From assembly GCA_003599275.1 (NCBI GenBank), contig QZJG01000070.1, positions 1 to 37,755 of the forward strand: a stretch of 37,755 nt of DNA. The letters run 5' to 3'. Source of the DNA: Nitrospiraceae bacterium (lineage in GTDB: Bacteria > Nitrospirota > Thermodesulfovibrionia > UBA6902). Positions 14,836 to 23,109 of this stretch are shown here, in pieces (position 1 is the stretch's first letter; every line of letters begins with the position of its first letter). The notes under the pieces are model-generated. The model saw nothing but the letters and a program-made list of their open reading frames with translations, was not told the origin of the DNA and ran no database searches. A program made the translations under genes and the position numbers.

Positions 14836-15939
14836 TCAGTCCGCTACGGACAGCGTGATGGTGAACGAAGTGCCTGCCCCGACCTCGCTCTTTGCATCGA
14901 TGGTCCCGCCCTGTTCGGCGATGATCCCATGTGCTATGGAAAGACCGAGCCCTGTTCCTATATTTACGGGTTTTGTGGTAAAGAAAGGGTCGAATATCCT
15001 GGGGAGTATTTCCGGCGGGATCCCCGCGCCGTTGTCCGACACCGTAATAAGGATGTTCCCGGATTTCCCGTCATATGCGGTCTTGAATTCGATCCTGCCG
15101 CGCCTGCCTGTCTCGGAAATTGCATGCTCCGCGTTGATCAGCAGGTTCAGTATCACCTGCTGTATCTGCTGGCGGTCTACATCGACATAGGGTGTCTCCC
15201 CGTAATTCCTTATTATCTCTATGTTGGTAGACTTCAGCCAGTACTCATGGAGCTCTATCGTCCTGTCAATGATCTCGCTTATGTTTTCGGGACTTTTCCG
15301 GGCGGGGGTCTGTCTTGAAAAGGTCAGCATGTTTTCCACGATTTTTTTGCACCTGATCGCAGAATCATAAATATTCCGAAGATATTTTTTTGTAGTGCCT
15401 TCCACGTCATTCATGAGGAGCATCTCGGTATAACCGATAATCCCGGTAAGCGGATTGTTGATCTCATGGGCCACGCCCGACGTCAGGGTGCCGAGGGAAG
15501 ACAGCTTGTCGAGGTGATATATCTGGTCTTTAAGTCTCCTGGTCTCGGTTATGTCCTTCATTATATAAACCACCGCGTCGTTCTGATCATAAGATATGGG
15601 AAAGCTGCTGACAAGGAAAACCGACCCGTTTATTTTCCTCTCCACCGAGCCCGGAGACAACCTCTCTTTGTTCCCGGACACACTGCACCAGTCATGCGGC
15701 TCTTTCAGGCCGAACAGCTCGTAATAAGGCGTCATTATAATATCGGGGGGCTCTTTCCCGAAAAACCCGGCAAAGGCCTTGTTGGTCCTCAATATCCTGT
15801 AATTATGGTCTATGACAAAGAGGTAATCGGTTATGGCGTCTATTATATGCTGCCACCATTTCTGGCTGTTCCATATCTGCCTGAACAACACCGACTTTTT
15901 CCACAGCTCTTCCGGGGTCTCTTTTCTTGAAATTGTCAT
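14836..15939 (-). CDS. PAS-domain sensor histidine kinase (cytoplasmic)
   Basis: 367 residues, no membrane segment. The PAS domain is at about 28-135 (ITDYLFVIDHNYRILRTNKA ... YIMKDITETRRL). The dimerisation/phosphoacceptor domain has H158 in SGVAHEINNPLTG, the NtrB-like form. The HATPase domain has the N box (ILNLLINAEHAI), G1 box (DNGAGIP), F box (FDPFFTTKP) and G2 box (GTGLGLSIAHGI). The start ATG overlaps the stop of the upstream MotB-like gene (ATGA), so it belongs to the second-stator operon. The likely partner is the receiver protein encoded at 18153-18776, four genes upstream. Stimulus unknown. Confidence 0.93.
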   Translation of the reverse strand: MTISRKETPEELWKKSVLFRQIWNSQKWWQHIIDAITDYLFVIDHNYRILRTNKAFAGFFGKEPPDIIMTPYYELFGLKEPHDWCSVSGNKERLSPGSVERKINGSVFLVSSFPISYDQNDAVVYIMKDITETRRLKDQIYHLDKLSSLGTLTSGVAHEINNPLTGIIGYTEMLLMNDVEGTTKKYLRNIYDSAIRCKKIVENMLTFSRQTPARKSPENISEIIDRTIELHEYWLKSTNIEIIRNYGETPYVDVDRQQIQQVILNLLINAEHAISETGRRGRIEFKTAYDGKSGNILITVSDNGAGIPPEILPRIFDPFFTTKPVNIGTGLGLSIAHGIIAEQGGTIDAKSEVGAGTSFTITLSVAD

Positions 15940-16649
15940 TGCGGTTCTTTCTTCCCCTCTGTCTCGTTTAAGACGACTATATCGACCCTCCTGTTCCTGG
16001 CCCTTCCGTCAGCAGTGCTGTTTGGGGCGATTGGTTTATATTCGGCATAACCGATGGCGGATATCCTTTCCGGCTGGACCCCGTGCGCGTTAACAAAATA
16101 CTTTGAGACATTTATCGCACGCTTCGCCGACAAATCCCAATTGGATGAAAACTCATCGTTGTTTATCGGGGTATTGTCCGTATGACCTTCTATTCTTATC
16201 ATATTGGGAAACTCTTTCAGCGCTGAAGCTGCAGCATCGACCACTGGCCTTGCAGCCTCCCTCAGCTTCGCGGTGCCGGGTTCGAACAAAAACTTGTCCG
16301 CAACCGATATTACTATACCCCTACTGTCTCTTTTTATTTCTATTCCGCCTTTTGGTCCCGATATTAATTTGCCGAGCGCGGCCCTCAGATCGGATTCTAT
16401 CTCGGCATCCAAAGGGGTCACAATCTGAATGCCTTCTATGAGAGAAAAGGCGTTTCCATTCGTATCCGAGGCCTTAAATGCCGACCTCATCGATTTAACA
16501 AATTTGCCAAGCTTGTCCGTATCGACATTACTTATAGCATACATTGCAGTGAAAAAACAAAAAAGGAGGGTGACGAAATCGGCATACGAAACCATCCAGC
16601 GGTCTACGTTGTCATGCTCCTCTTCTCTTCTTTTTCTATTCATGTCCAT
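15936..16649 (-). CDS. Second MotB-type stator protein (MotD-like)
   Basis: 237 residues. A cytoplasmic basic stretch is followed by one membrane helix, VSYADFVTLLFCFFTAMYAI, with the ion-binding Asp in YADF. An OmpA-like domain (about 115-225; IRIEGHTDNTP, NWDLSAKRA, ARNRRVDIVV) follows. It is shorter than the first MotB and lacks its tail, resembling MotD of organisms with two stator sets. No convincing SD precedes either ATG (16649 or 16643). The gene is separated from its MotA partner by 143 bp holding an inverted repeat, whereas such pairs normally touch. It overlaps the histidine kinase gene by 4 nt. Confidence 0.93.
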   Translation of the reverse strand: MDMNRKRREEEHDNVDRWMVSYADFVTLLFCFFTAMYAISNVDTDKLGKFVKSMRSAFKASDTNGNAFSLIEGIQIVTPLDAEIESDLRAALGKLISGPKGGIEIKRDSRGIVISVADKFLFEPGTAKLREAARPVVDAAASALKEFPNMIRIEGHTDNTPINNDEFSSNWDLSAKRAINVSKYFVNAHGVQPERISAIGYAEYKPIAPNSTADGRARNRRVDIVVLNETEGKKEPQ

Positions 16650-16654
16650 ATTAA

Positions 16655-16779
16655 CCCACAGAGGAAAAACATTAGTCCACAGATTTTCACAGATTACTCA
16701 GATAAAAAAATAAGAATTCTTTTAAAGAAATCTGTGTAATCTGTGGATAAATTCACTCATTCTCTGTGCTCTCTGCGGC
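16655..16779. repeat. Nested inverted repeat between the second stator genes
   Basis: The outer arms are CCACAGAGG (16656 on) and CTCTGTGCTCTCTGCGG. The inner arms are TCCACAGATTTTCACAGATT and ATCTGTGTAATCTGTGGAT, around an AT-rich centre. The words recur at 10062-10089 (inner type) and 21041-21136 (outer type). It is the type of palindromic intergenic repeat that may be mobilised in trans. Confidence 0.7.
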
Positions 16780-16792
16780 CAGTCAACCACTA

Positions 16793-17548
16793 TTATTTTC
16801 CTTTCGACAAAAACGAATTCAGGTATTCCTTCAGATAAAATGGGTTCCTGCCTGACTGTATCCCCAAAACCCCCTCGATAATTATCTCTCTGATAAAGAC
16901 CTCGTGCTTCATGTTGTTGATGATCTTCTTCGCCATCGGCAAAAAAAACAGATTTGCCGAACCCACACCATAGACCGTTGCTACAAAAGCGACGGCTATG
17001 CCCGTACCGAGTCTTGCAGGATCGCCCAGGTTTTCCATCACGTGTATAAGCCCCAGTACGGCGCCGATAATTCCTGTTGTAGGAGCATAGCCCCCTGCGG
17101 CTTCAAAGACCTTCGCCGCCCGGTGCTTCTCCTCTTCAAACGTCAAGTTCTCCCGCTCCAGCGTGTTTCTCAGCATCTTGGGGTCCAGACCGTCAATCGC
17201 GAGCCTCATAGCGCTCCTGAAAAAATCATAACCGAGACCGCGTGCCTCCATGTCCAGCGACAGCATCCCGGTCCTCCTCGACTTTGTGGCAAAGTTTACG
17301 GCCTCTCTTATGACGGACCGGCCCTCGGGCAGCATGGCGTTATCAAAGAAAATGTCCCTTAGGGACCGCGCAGCAAGCCGTATATCTCTAAGTGAAAAAC
17401 TGAGAAACGTGGCCCCAAGGGTCCCACCGAACACTATCACCGCGGCAGACCCCTGAACAATGGAACCGATCCTGCCGCCCTCAATAAAGTTGCCGCCCAA
17501 TATCGCAGATACGCCTATCAATATACCGAGAACGCTTGCTCTATTCAT
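16793..17548 (-). CDS. Second MotA-type stator protein (MotC/PomA-like)
   Basis: 251 residues, the short MotA form. Membrane segments at about 2-20, 32-52, 148-170 (APTTGIIGAVLGLIHVMENL) and 180-203 (IAVAFVATVYGVGSANLFFL). The cytoplasmic loop contains the conserved charged motif region (RRTGMLSLDMEARG, then DPKMLRNTLERE). It would pair with the MotB-type protein encoded after the repeat. It overlaps the PilZ gene by 8 nt, with only a weak SD, so coupling to PilZ translation is likely. Stators of this type can use Na+ or H+; the sequence alone does not settle which. Confidence 0.94.
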   Translation of the reverse strand: MNRASVLGILIGVSAILGGNFIEGGRIGSIVQGSAAVIVFGGTLGATFLSFSLRDIRLAARSLRDIFFDNAMLPEGRSVIREAVNFATKSRRTGMLSLDMEARGLGYDFFRSAMRLAIDGLDPKMLRNTLERENLTFEEEKHRAAKVFEAAGGYAPTTGIIGAVLGLIHVMENLGDPARLGTGIAVAFVATVYGVGSANLFFLPMAKKIINNMKHEVFIREIIIEGVLGIQSGRNPFYLKEYLNSFLSKGK

Positions 17549-18143
17549 CAGTGCCTGTTTCTTTCGAGCTCCTCATGGCCTCGCGCTGAAGGTTGAAGGT
17601 GTATTGTATGATTTCACTCCGTACCGACTCCGTCATATTAAGATATTCAAGGGCGACCTCATACGTTTTATCATCCAGCGCCCTGACCCTTTTTACTTCG
17701 CCGTAGGCAAATACGGCCACAGGCGGATACGTCGGCAAAAGAAGCTTGATCTCCATGATGTCTTTTTCCTTTACCGGCCGTTCTACGGTAAATCTTATGC
17801 CTGAGGCGCTGATATTGACCGCTTTTTTCTCCGGCGACAGCAGCCCCTCTTTTTCAAGAAGGAAATGGTTGATTATGAAATCGAGTTTGGTCTTTATCTC
17901 CGTCATCATGGTATATAATTTCCTGTTATCGCTGACTTCCGGTGGAGCGTCCGGTATGTCGGAGCCGGATGGGTCTTCGCCGAACAGGGGGAACGCCTTT
18001 GAGTTTGCGGATGCCTTCAGGAATTCCATGTCCATCTCTCCGCCTGCGTCAACGGGATTGGCCACGACCGCTATAACGTCGTTCACCCTGAAATAGTTTC
18101 TCTTTTCTTCACTACTGGATTTCTGCTCCTTCTCAGATGACAT
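17541..18143 (-). CDS. PilZ-domain c-di-GMP receptor with helical insertion (tPilZ-like)
   Basis: 200 residues from the second of two adjacent ATGs (GGAGG 4 nt upstream). The c-di-GMP signature is split: RNYFR (the RxxxR motif, about 15-19) near the N-terminus and NISASG (the NxSxxG motif) near residue 110. A roughly 85-residue insertion including a helix KLYTMMTEIKTKLDFIINHF lies between them. In usual PilZ domains the two motifs are about 20-30 residues apart; the arrangement resembles the tetrameric 'tPilZ' variant with oligomerisation helices. It lies directly upstream of, and overlaps, a stator gene, which suggests a YcgR-like role in c-di-GMP control of that motor unit. Confidence 0.85.
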   Translation of the reverse strand: MSSEKEQKSSSEEKRNYFRVNDVIAVVANPVDAGGEMDMEFLKASANSKAFPLFGEDPSGSDIPDAPPEVSDNRKLYTMMTEIKTKLDFIINHFLLEKEGLLSPEKKAVNISASGIRFTVERPVKEKDIMEIKLLLPTYPPVAVFAYGEVKRVRALDDKTYEVALEYLNMTESVRSEIIQYTFNLQREAMRSSKETGTDE

Positions 18144-18152
18144 CATGCCTCC

Positions 18153-18776
18153 TTAAAATTCCTTCTTCAAATCATCGATGAGTGAACTGTATTTTTTTAT
18201 TCTTCCATCTCCTGACGTCAGTCTCTCTTTGAGGACCGCGGCCTCATCCGCGTCTATGATCTTAAGGTCCTTCAGCTTCTCGATCCTTTCCATGGGGTCC
18301 TTCGATACGGCGGGATTATTTCCCGCGCCCGCGGTTTTAACCTCAAGGCTCCTGTGTGTCACCCTTAGCTGGTTTGACAGCCTCTCATTTTCTTCAATCA
18401 GGTTCGCCATCCTGCAGGCGTTCCTGACCACTAAAAGCAACTGCTGCATTACAAAGGGCTTGACTATATAATCATAAGCGCCTTCCTTGACCGCATCGAG
18501 CGCTGTATCGAGCGAACCGTAAGCCGTAAGGATGACAACGGCCATCCTCGGGTTTATCTGCATCGCCGTCCTCAGTACCTCCATACCGTCAGCGCCCGGC
18601 ATCCTGAGGTCTGTAAGGACCAAATGCATGTCCTTAAGTCTGAGAAGCCTGACGGCGTCAAGCCCGTCGTTTGCAGTGACAACGGAGTAGCCCTGTTCGG
18701 AAAGGAACCTCTCAACTACCTCTCTTACCATCGCATCGTCATCGGCAACAAGTATTTTAAATTCACCCTTCTGCAT
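18153..18776 (-). CDS. Response regulator, receiver plus short C-terminal SHOCT-like helix pair
   Basis: 207 residues. The receiver domain has the acidic pocket ADDDA, phosphoacceptor D56 in LTDLRMP, T84 in LTAYG and K106 in VKPF, an NtrC-type receiver. The usual AAA+ and DNA-binding domains are absent. Instead a coiled linker (NLIEENERLSNQL) leads to about 60 residues with MERIEKLKDLKIIDADEAAVLKERL, which has the pattern of SHOCT-type oligomerisation modules. It is therefore probably a protein-interaction output rather than a transcription factor. It lies 6-10 nt upstream of the PilZ gene and likely pairs with the histidine kinase in the same operon. Confidence 0.93.
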   Translation of the reverse strand: MQKGEFKILVADDDAMVREVVERFLSEQGYSVVTANDGLDAVRLLRLKDMHLVLTDLRMPGADGMEVLRTAMQINPRMAVVILTAYGSLDTALDAVKEGAYDYIVKPFVMQQLLLVVRNACRMANLIEENERLSNQLRVTHRSLEVKTAGAGNNPAVSKDPMERIEKLKDLKIIDADEAAVLKERLTSGDGRIKKYSSLIDDLKKEF

Positions 18777-18815
18777 TTTTCAGCATCCCCCCTTCTCCAT
18801 CACTTCAGGCGCTGC

Positions 18816-19241
18816 TCAGGTCTTAAGTTTTTCATCCAGAGAACCCAGCCATTCATCCTCTTTGCCAAGCAAAGGGGCCAGCTCATACTCAATAAGGTCA
18901 GACAGCATTATCCAGTCCTTCACCTCAATAGCAGTGTGCATCTCCCTGAAGAGGTTTATCCCGAAGCCCTGTGCCGTTATGGGATCAGGCGGCAGGCCCA
19001 TTCCGTCAAGACAATTGACCCCGTCTCCCAGCTCCTTGATATATTTCAGCAGGCTGTCAAGGTCGCCTATATTCTGCGTAAGTTCCTTAAAGGCGCTGTC
19101 ATCTCCATCCATCCTCAGGGACCGGACATTGTCCTGAAATGAATGTGCAAGCTGCTGCACCACATTTCTGGCGTCCTGAATGCTGTCCTTTATTGCTCCG
19201 AAGAGCTCCCCTCCCTGGATTTCATTTTTCAATTCGTTCAT
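18816..19241 (-). CDS. Unknown 141-residue protein in the motility operon
   Basis: An all-helical acidic protein with no membrane segment and no recognised family. Recognisable blocks are SIQDARNVVQQLAHSFQDNV, DLDSLLKYIKELGDGVNCL and WIMLSDLIEYELAPLL. AAGGGGGAAAA precedes the ATG, so the start is secure. It lies between the GT9 gene and the response regulator. Placement suggests a role in flagellar assembly or as a partner of the glycosyltransferase, but this is context only. Confidence 0.75.
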   Translation of the reverse strand: MNELKNEIQGGELFGAIKDSIQDARNVVQQLAHSFQDNVRSLRMDGDDSAFKELTQNIGDLDSLLKYIKELGDGVNCLDGMGLPPDPITAQGFGINLFREMHTAIEVKDWIMLSDLIEYELAPLLGKEDEWLGSLDEKLKT

Positions 19242-19299
19242 TTTTCCCCCTTACATTTTCGGCCTGTCCCTCTTGCAAGGTCACAGGACCCGTTCAGAT

Positions 19300-21021
19300 T
19301 TAACTTATATGCGCTGCGCCTTCACGCAGCATTTTCCCTTCTGATACCGACTCAAAAAAAGGGACCAGCTTCTTTATCAAACCCAGCATGTACTCCGCCG
19401 CTGTATGTAAATCCCCGTATATCCCGCACGCGGCCTCTGTCTGTGCAAGCAGGCCATCGCCTTCCAGGGACTCTTTTGAATAAGTAAAAAGCAGCACCAG
19501 GGGACGCAAACACGGGTTGGCATACCCGATGGTCTCAATCCCTGCGTCCACTGATTCAACATTCTTCCATATTTCCCTGATATGCCCGAAATCAGGCTGC
19601 TCCCCTGAGGCCTCCCCGGCTATGAGACTTACAAGATCAAACCCCTCTCCTGCCAGATTCACTATCTGTTCGAGTTCGCCGGCTTCCCTCCTGAGAGACA
19701 GAACGATATCATCGATACCATCCAATAAATACGAGGACGATAATTCCGTACACATATTCTCAAAAACCATATCGGTCTTCCCGCTAATTACAGGGCGCCG
19801 GTCCCATACTTCCCGGTAAAGGTCTCTGTAGACCGTGTCCTTCTTCAAATGACGCTGTATCAGCGGCAAAAATCCCAAAAGTCCGTCTTCCCTGAAATAC
19901 GTTCTGTAAACCTGTGCGTCCTTCCACACGGCGGCGGTCGCCTCTTTTTCGGGCTTTCTTCCGGTTGCCATCAGGACAGCCTCAAAAACCGCCTCGGCCC
20001 TGATAACGTCCTTGCATATCATGTTGTTGCACTCAACGTGAAAATCGCATGGAACGCACGGCAGGTCTGACTGGACAACATAGTGTCCCTTCCCGTACGG
20101 CCCTGTTTCCAGATAATGGACGTTCGCAGTAAATATGTCTATAACGGTTGTGCCGACCGCGGTTGCCAGATGAAGCGGCCCTGTATCATTGCTTATCAGC
20201 AGCGAGCATCTCCTGAGCAGCGCTGCAAGTTCCCCGAGGTTGGTCCGGCCTGCAAAATTCAACGGCTCAAATCCGGCGGCCGTCTCGAATTCCCTCGACA
20301 GCCCGACCTCGTCGGGAGAGCCGAAAAGAATTATCTTCGCCCCGAATTCGCGGACTATCATGTCCGCAAGCAGCGCGAAGGAAGGTGACGGCCATCTCTT
20401 GTCGCCTTTGCTCGCGCCGAGGTGTATCCCCACAAGCATATCGTTTTCCAAGACCCCTTCTTCCCGCAAGAGATCATCGACCTTCGCCACGGCATCTTCC
20501 GGTATCTCATAAAGCAGCTTTTGGGACTGCGACGTTACACCGACCGACTTGAGGTTCATGTCCACAAGATGAAAAGGGTTGTATTCCCTGTTAGGCACTA
20601 CGTTAAAGAAATATCTCATCCACGGATGCCTTATCAGCTTGTGCCCTTCGGAGTCCACTGTGTAACCACGGACTTCTCCGGCGCGAACAAGGGACATCAA
20701 CAGGGCGCTGACGGACGAGTGGGTAAAGTTTATCGCCAGCTCATATTCCTTTTTATTGATTTCATTTATTACTCTTTTTAAATACCTGAAACCTTCAGCA
20801 ATACTTTGCCGTGGACCGGCGAGTCTGATTTTCAAGTCCTTCATCTCAAAGACTATCAGCTCGTCAATAAACGGAATGCCCCTGCAGATTTCCGCAAACT
20901 GGGAATTTACCACAAGCGTGATCCTTGCTCCGGGACATTCGTCTTTCAACCCCGCCATTACCGGAGTAGTCTGTAAAAGATCTCCCATGCGCGTGAGATT
21001 TATGATTAATATTTCTTTCAT
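19300..21021 (-). CDS. GT9 heptosyltransferase-like glycosyltransferase with helical C-terminal extension
   Basis: 573 residues from ATG 21021, where the family N-terminus KEILIINLTRMGDLLQTTP begins; an in-frame start 15 codons upstream falls in repeat DNA. Residues 1 to about 345 form the two Rossmann halves, with VGIHLGASKGDKRWPSPSF and ISNDTGPLHLATAVGT, as in ADP-heptose transferases. The extra ~230 residues are helical (for example LEQIVNLAGEGFDLVSLIAG and YGDLHTAAEYMLGLIKKL) and not recognised. Cys-rich CVPCDFHVECNNMICKD near 325-340 is the usual GT9 insertion. No clear SD. Next to flagellar genes, it may act in flagellin or LPS glycosylation. Confidence 0.88.
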   Translation of the reverse strand: MKEILIINLTRMGDLLQTTPVMAGLKDECPGARITLVVNSQFAEICRGIPFIDELIVFEMKDLKIRLAGPRQSIAEGFRYLKRVINEINKKEYELAINFTHSSVSALLMSLVRAGEVRGYTVDSEGHKLIRHPWMRYFFNVVPNREYNPFHLVDMNLKSVGVTSQSQKLLYEIPEDAVAKVDDLLREEGVLENDMLVGIHLGASKGDKRWPSPSFALLADMIVREFGAKIILFGSPDEVGLSREFETAAGFEPLNFAGRTNLGELAALLRRCSLLISNDTGPLHLATAVGTTVIDIFTANVHYLETGPYGKGHYVVQSDLPCVPCDFHVECNNMICKDVIRAEAVFEAVLMATGRKPEKEATAAVWKDAQVYRTYFREDGLLGFLPLIQRHLKKDTVYRDLYREVWDRRPVISGKTDMVFENMCTELSSSYLLDGIDDIVLSLRREAGELEQIVNLAGEGFDLVSLIAGEASGEQPDFGHIREIWKNVESVDAGIETIGYANPCLRPLVLLFTYSKESLEGDGLLAQTEAACGIYGDLHTAAEYMLGLIKKLVPFFESVSEGKMLREGAAHIS

Positions 21022-21040
21022 AGCATCAAGTCTGAACCGG

Positions 21041-21136
21041 ACACAGAGGCACAGTGAAGAAAACAAGAATTCGATATTGTTTCGAATTTCGTTTTTCGTG
21101 CTTTGAATACAAGTCTTTCTCCGTGTTCTCTGTGGT
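21041..21136. repeat. CACAGAG-type inverted repeat
   Basis: Arms ACACAGAGGCACAGTGAAG and CTCCGTGTTCTCTGTGG are imperfect inverted copies about 60 bp apart, around an AT-rich centre with TTCGATATTGTTTCGAA. It fills the gap between two glycosyltransferase genes and shares words with the outer arms at 16655-16779. Confidence 0.6.
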
Positions 21137-21139
21137 TAA

Positions 21140-22903
21140 TCATTTTTTAATTAATTCGTTCATCATCAGAAATATCGTCTCGGTGCGGGAAATGGCCCCC
21201 TCGCCGTTTTCTATCTTTCTGATAATATCGGGAAGAGTCACCCTTTCCCTGCCGTCAAACCCCGACAGATATTCAACCAGCTCACTGTCATCGCCCGCTT
21301 CCCCGATGAGGTCCTGAATGCGTTCCCCTTCCGCATTCCGGACGGGCGGCTCATATCCGCAATCGGCGATGAACTCCAGCATCCGCCTCATCCTGTGCTC
21401 GTATGTATGCTCTTTTCTCACCCTCTGCCTTGCCTTCTCCGCTGTCCTTTTCCTCTCTTCCGGATGCTCGATGTAATAGCTTATCTTGTGCCTCAGGTCA
21501 TCGAGGTCATCGAATACGATGATCTCTTCGCCTGCATCGAACAACCCTTCAAGCCCCGAGCGCCTGTCCACAAGCTGAAACGCGCCGCAGGCCGCGATCT
21601 CAAAGGTCCTCGGGTTGACGAAATCGCCGAAGGGGTTCACCCCTTTATGGTAAGTTGAAGAATGCAGATTTATATTTATCTCCGACGCATTAAATACCTT
21701 CACCATCTCTTCAGTCTCTATCCTTCCGCCAGACCTTTGAATGTATTTCGCGTACGCCGGATCACGGGGCCAGCCGTCGCCCCATATTTTAAAATCAAGA
21801 TCGAGCAGTCCCCTGAAGAAATGCCGCCTGTTGTAATACCCGGCGCCTGCAAACGATATGTCGCTCCCGTAATAATCCTTTTCGTTGTCCGTCAGCTCCA
21901 TTTCCTTATGCTCATCCGGGCAGGCCGCCGTCGGAAGATAACAGTAATTCCCTGTCCCTTCATTTTTTAATTCTTCAAAAAAATCGCCCTGCTGTATTGT
22001 AAAAAAATAATCGTAAGCCACTGAAAGCTTGCGCCAGTAATTCATCAGCCTGAAATCCTCGACAAACCAGAAGGCGGTCGGGACCTTATGCGCCCTCAGG
22101 CGTCCGAGGCATTCGGAAGTTAACGGCGCCTGCGCAAGCGCAAATACGAGGTCCGGTTTAAATGTCTCACACTTTGCAAGTACCGCTTCCGAAAGAAATG
22201 TCGTCAACATATCAATAAGGCGGTTATACCATGCCTTGTCTTTTGTAATTTCCTTTGCAAAGGACATGGAGTCTGAAAACCTGCTGCTGTCGAAAAATTC
22301 CACTTCATGTCCCAGCTTCTTCAGCGCGGAAGAACAATAACGCGCTATCGGAAGAGACCCGCCATACAAAGGACCGACAACAAGGATCTTCAGCCCTTGA
22401 TGGATCCTTTCCCGCGCTCTCAGACGGGCAAGCAAATGTTCAAAATAACCGCGGCTGAGATTTACAGAGGGTTTATGCTCCAGTATCGCGGTATTATTAA
22501 AGGAAGGGACCCTGCCGTCAGTAACAATTTTGATTTCTGAAAGTATTGAAGTAAGACAAAATAACCCCAGCGCCGTCTTCAATATATCCAGCCCCGGTTC
22601 GAAAACAATGATTTTAGCTTCAGTATTTTTAAAAAGTTCCAATACATGATAGCCAAGTCCGAAACCGAGAACACAGATTGACTCCGCACCTTCAATCTCC
22701 TTCTCATGATGCCTGACCCAGTCCCTTGCCTCCCTGATCGGATCATAAAGACTGTGCAGCGAAATATTTCCAACCTTCACGGACGGCATCCCGGTCTTTG
22801 TCCGGACAACCTCCGCTGATACTTCTTTATTATGATTTATAATGGCTTCCGCCAATTCGGGGTTTACCGTCCTGAGCGCTGAAATATTCTTTTCAAAAAA
22901 CAT
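21140..22903 (-). CDS. Maf-like (DUF115) / CgeB-type glycosyltransferase
   Basis: 588 residues from ATG 22903, which has GGAAGGAG 4 nt upstream; a start 36 codons earlier lacks support. The N-terminal ~170 residues (ISLHSLYDPIREARDWV, SICVLGFGLGYHVLEL, IIVFEPGLDILK) resemble the nucleotide-binding region of motility accessory factors that glycosylate flagellin. Residues about 175-500 are a CgeB/DUF3880-type GT-B transferase (LKILVVGPLYGG ... FVNPRTFEIAACGAFQLVD). The remaining ~75 residues are helical. The 206-bp gap to the next upstream gene holds no feature I recognise. Probably part of flagellar or surface glycan assembly. Confidence 0.85.
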   Translation of the reverse strand: MFFEKNISALRTVNPELAEAIINHNKEVSAEVVRTKTGMPSVKVGNISLHSLYDPIREARDWVRHHEKEIEGAESICVLGFGLGYHVLELFKNTEAKIIVFEPGLDILKTALGLFCLTSILSEIKIVTDGRVPSFNNTAILEHKPSVNLSRGYFEHLLARLRARERIHQGLKILVVGPLYGGSLPIARYCSSALKKLGHEVEFFDSSRFSDSMSFAKEITKDKAWYNRLIDMLTTFLSEAVLAKCETFKPDLVFALAQAPLTSECLGRLRAHKVPTAFWFVEDFRLMNYWRKLSVAYDYFFTIQQGDFFEELKNEGTGNYCYLPTAACPDEHKEMELTDNEKDYYGSDISFAGAGYYNRRHFFRGLLDLDFKIWGDGWPRDPAYAKYIQRSGGRIETEEMVKVFNASEININLHSSTYHKGVNPFGDFVNPRTFEIAACGAFQLVDRRSGLEGLFDAGEEIIVFDDLDDLRHKISYYIEHPEERKRTAEKARQRVRKEHTYEHRMRRMLEFIADCGYEPPVRNAEGERIQDLIGEAGDDSELVEYLSGFDGRERVTLPDIIRKIENGEGAISRTETIFLMMNELIKK

Positions 22904-23109
22904 CTGTCTCCTTCCCCGGATATAAATTCCACATATAAAAATCGTCCTTATGGAATTAAAGCAAACTACTTGCCAGGGATTTGCTGCTACCGTGGGATAC
23001 AACCAAAGCAAGCCTTAACGTAGTGATATTAAAAGGTTAAGACGGGGCATTGACCTTGATTCAGTTCGGGTTTATTAAGCCATTCAACAAACAAATAAAA
23101 CCGATTGCG

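Noticed and set aside
21022..21066. 15-residue N-terminal extension of the GT9 protein
   Set aside because: It lies partly in the CACAGAG repeat, and the family N-terminus begins at the ATG at 21021.
22904..23011. 36-residue N-terminal extension of the Maf-like/CgeB protein
   Set aside because: The internal ATG at 22903 has a strong SD, and the upstream part (including CFNSIRTIFICGIYIRG) looks like translated spacer.
22904..23109. Possible c-di-GMP riboswitch or other structured RNA before the Maf-like glycosyltransferase gene
   Set aside because: No GEMM or other riboswitch core words could be found; only general AT-rich spacer was seen.
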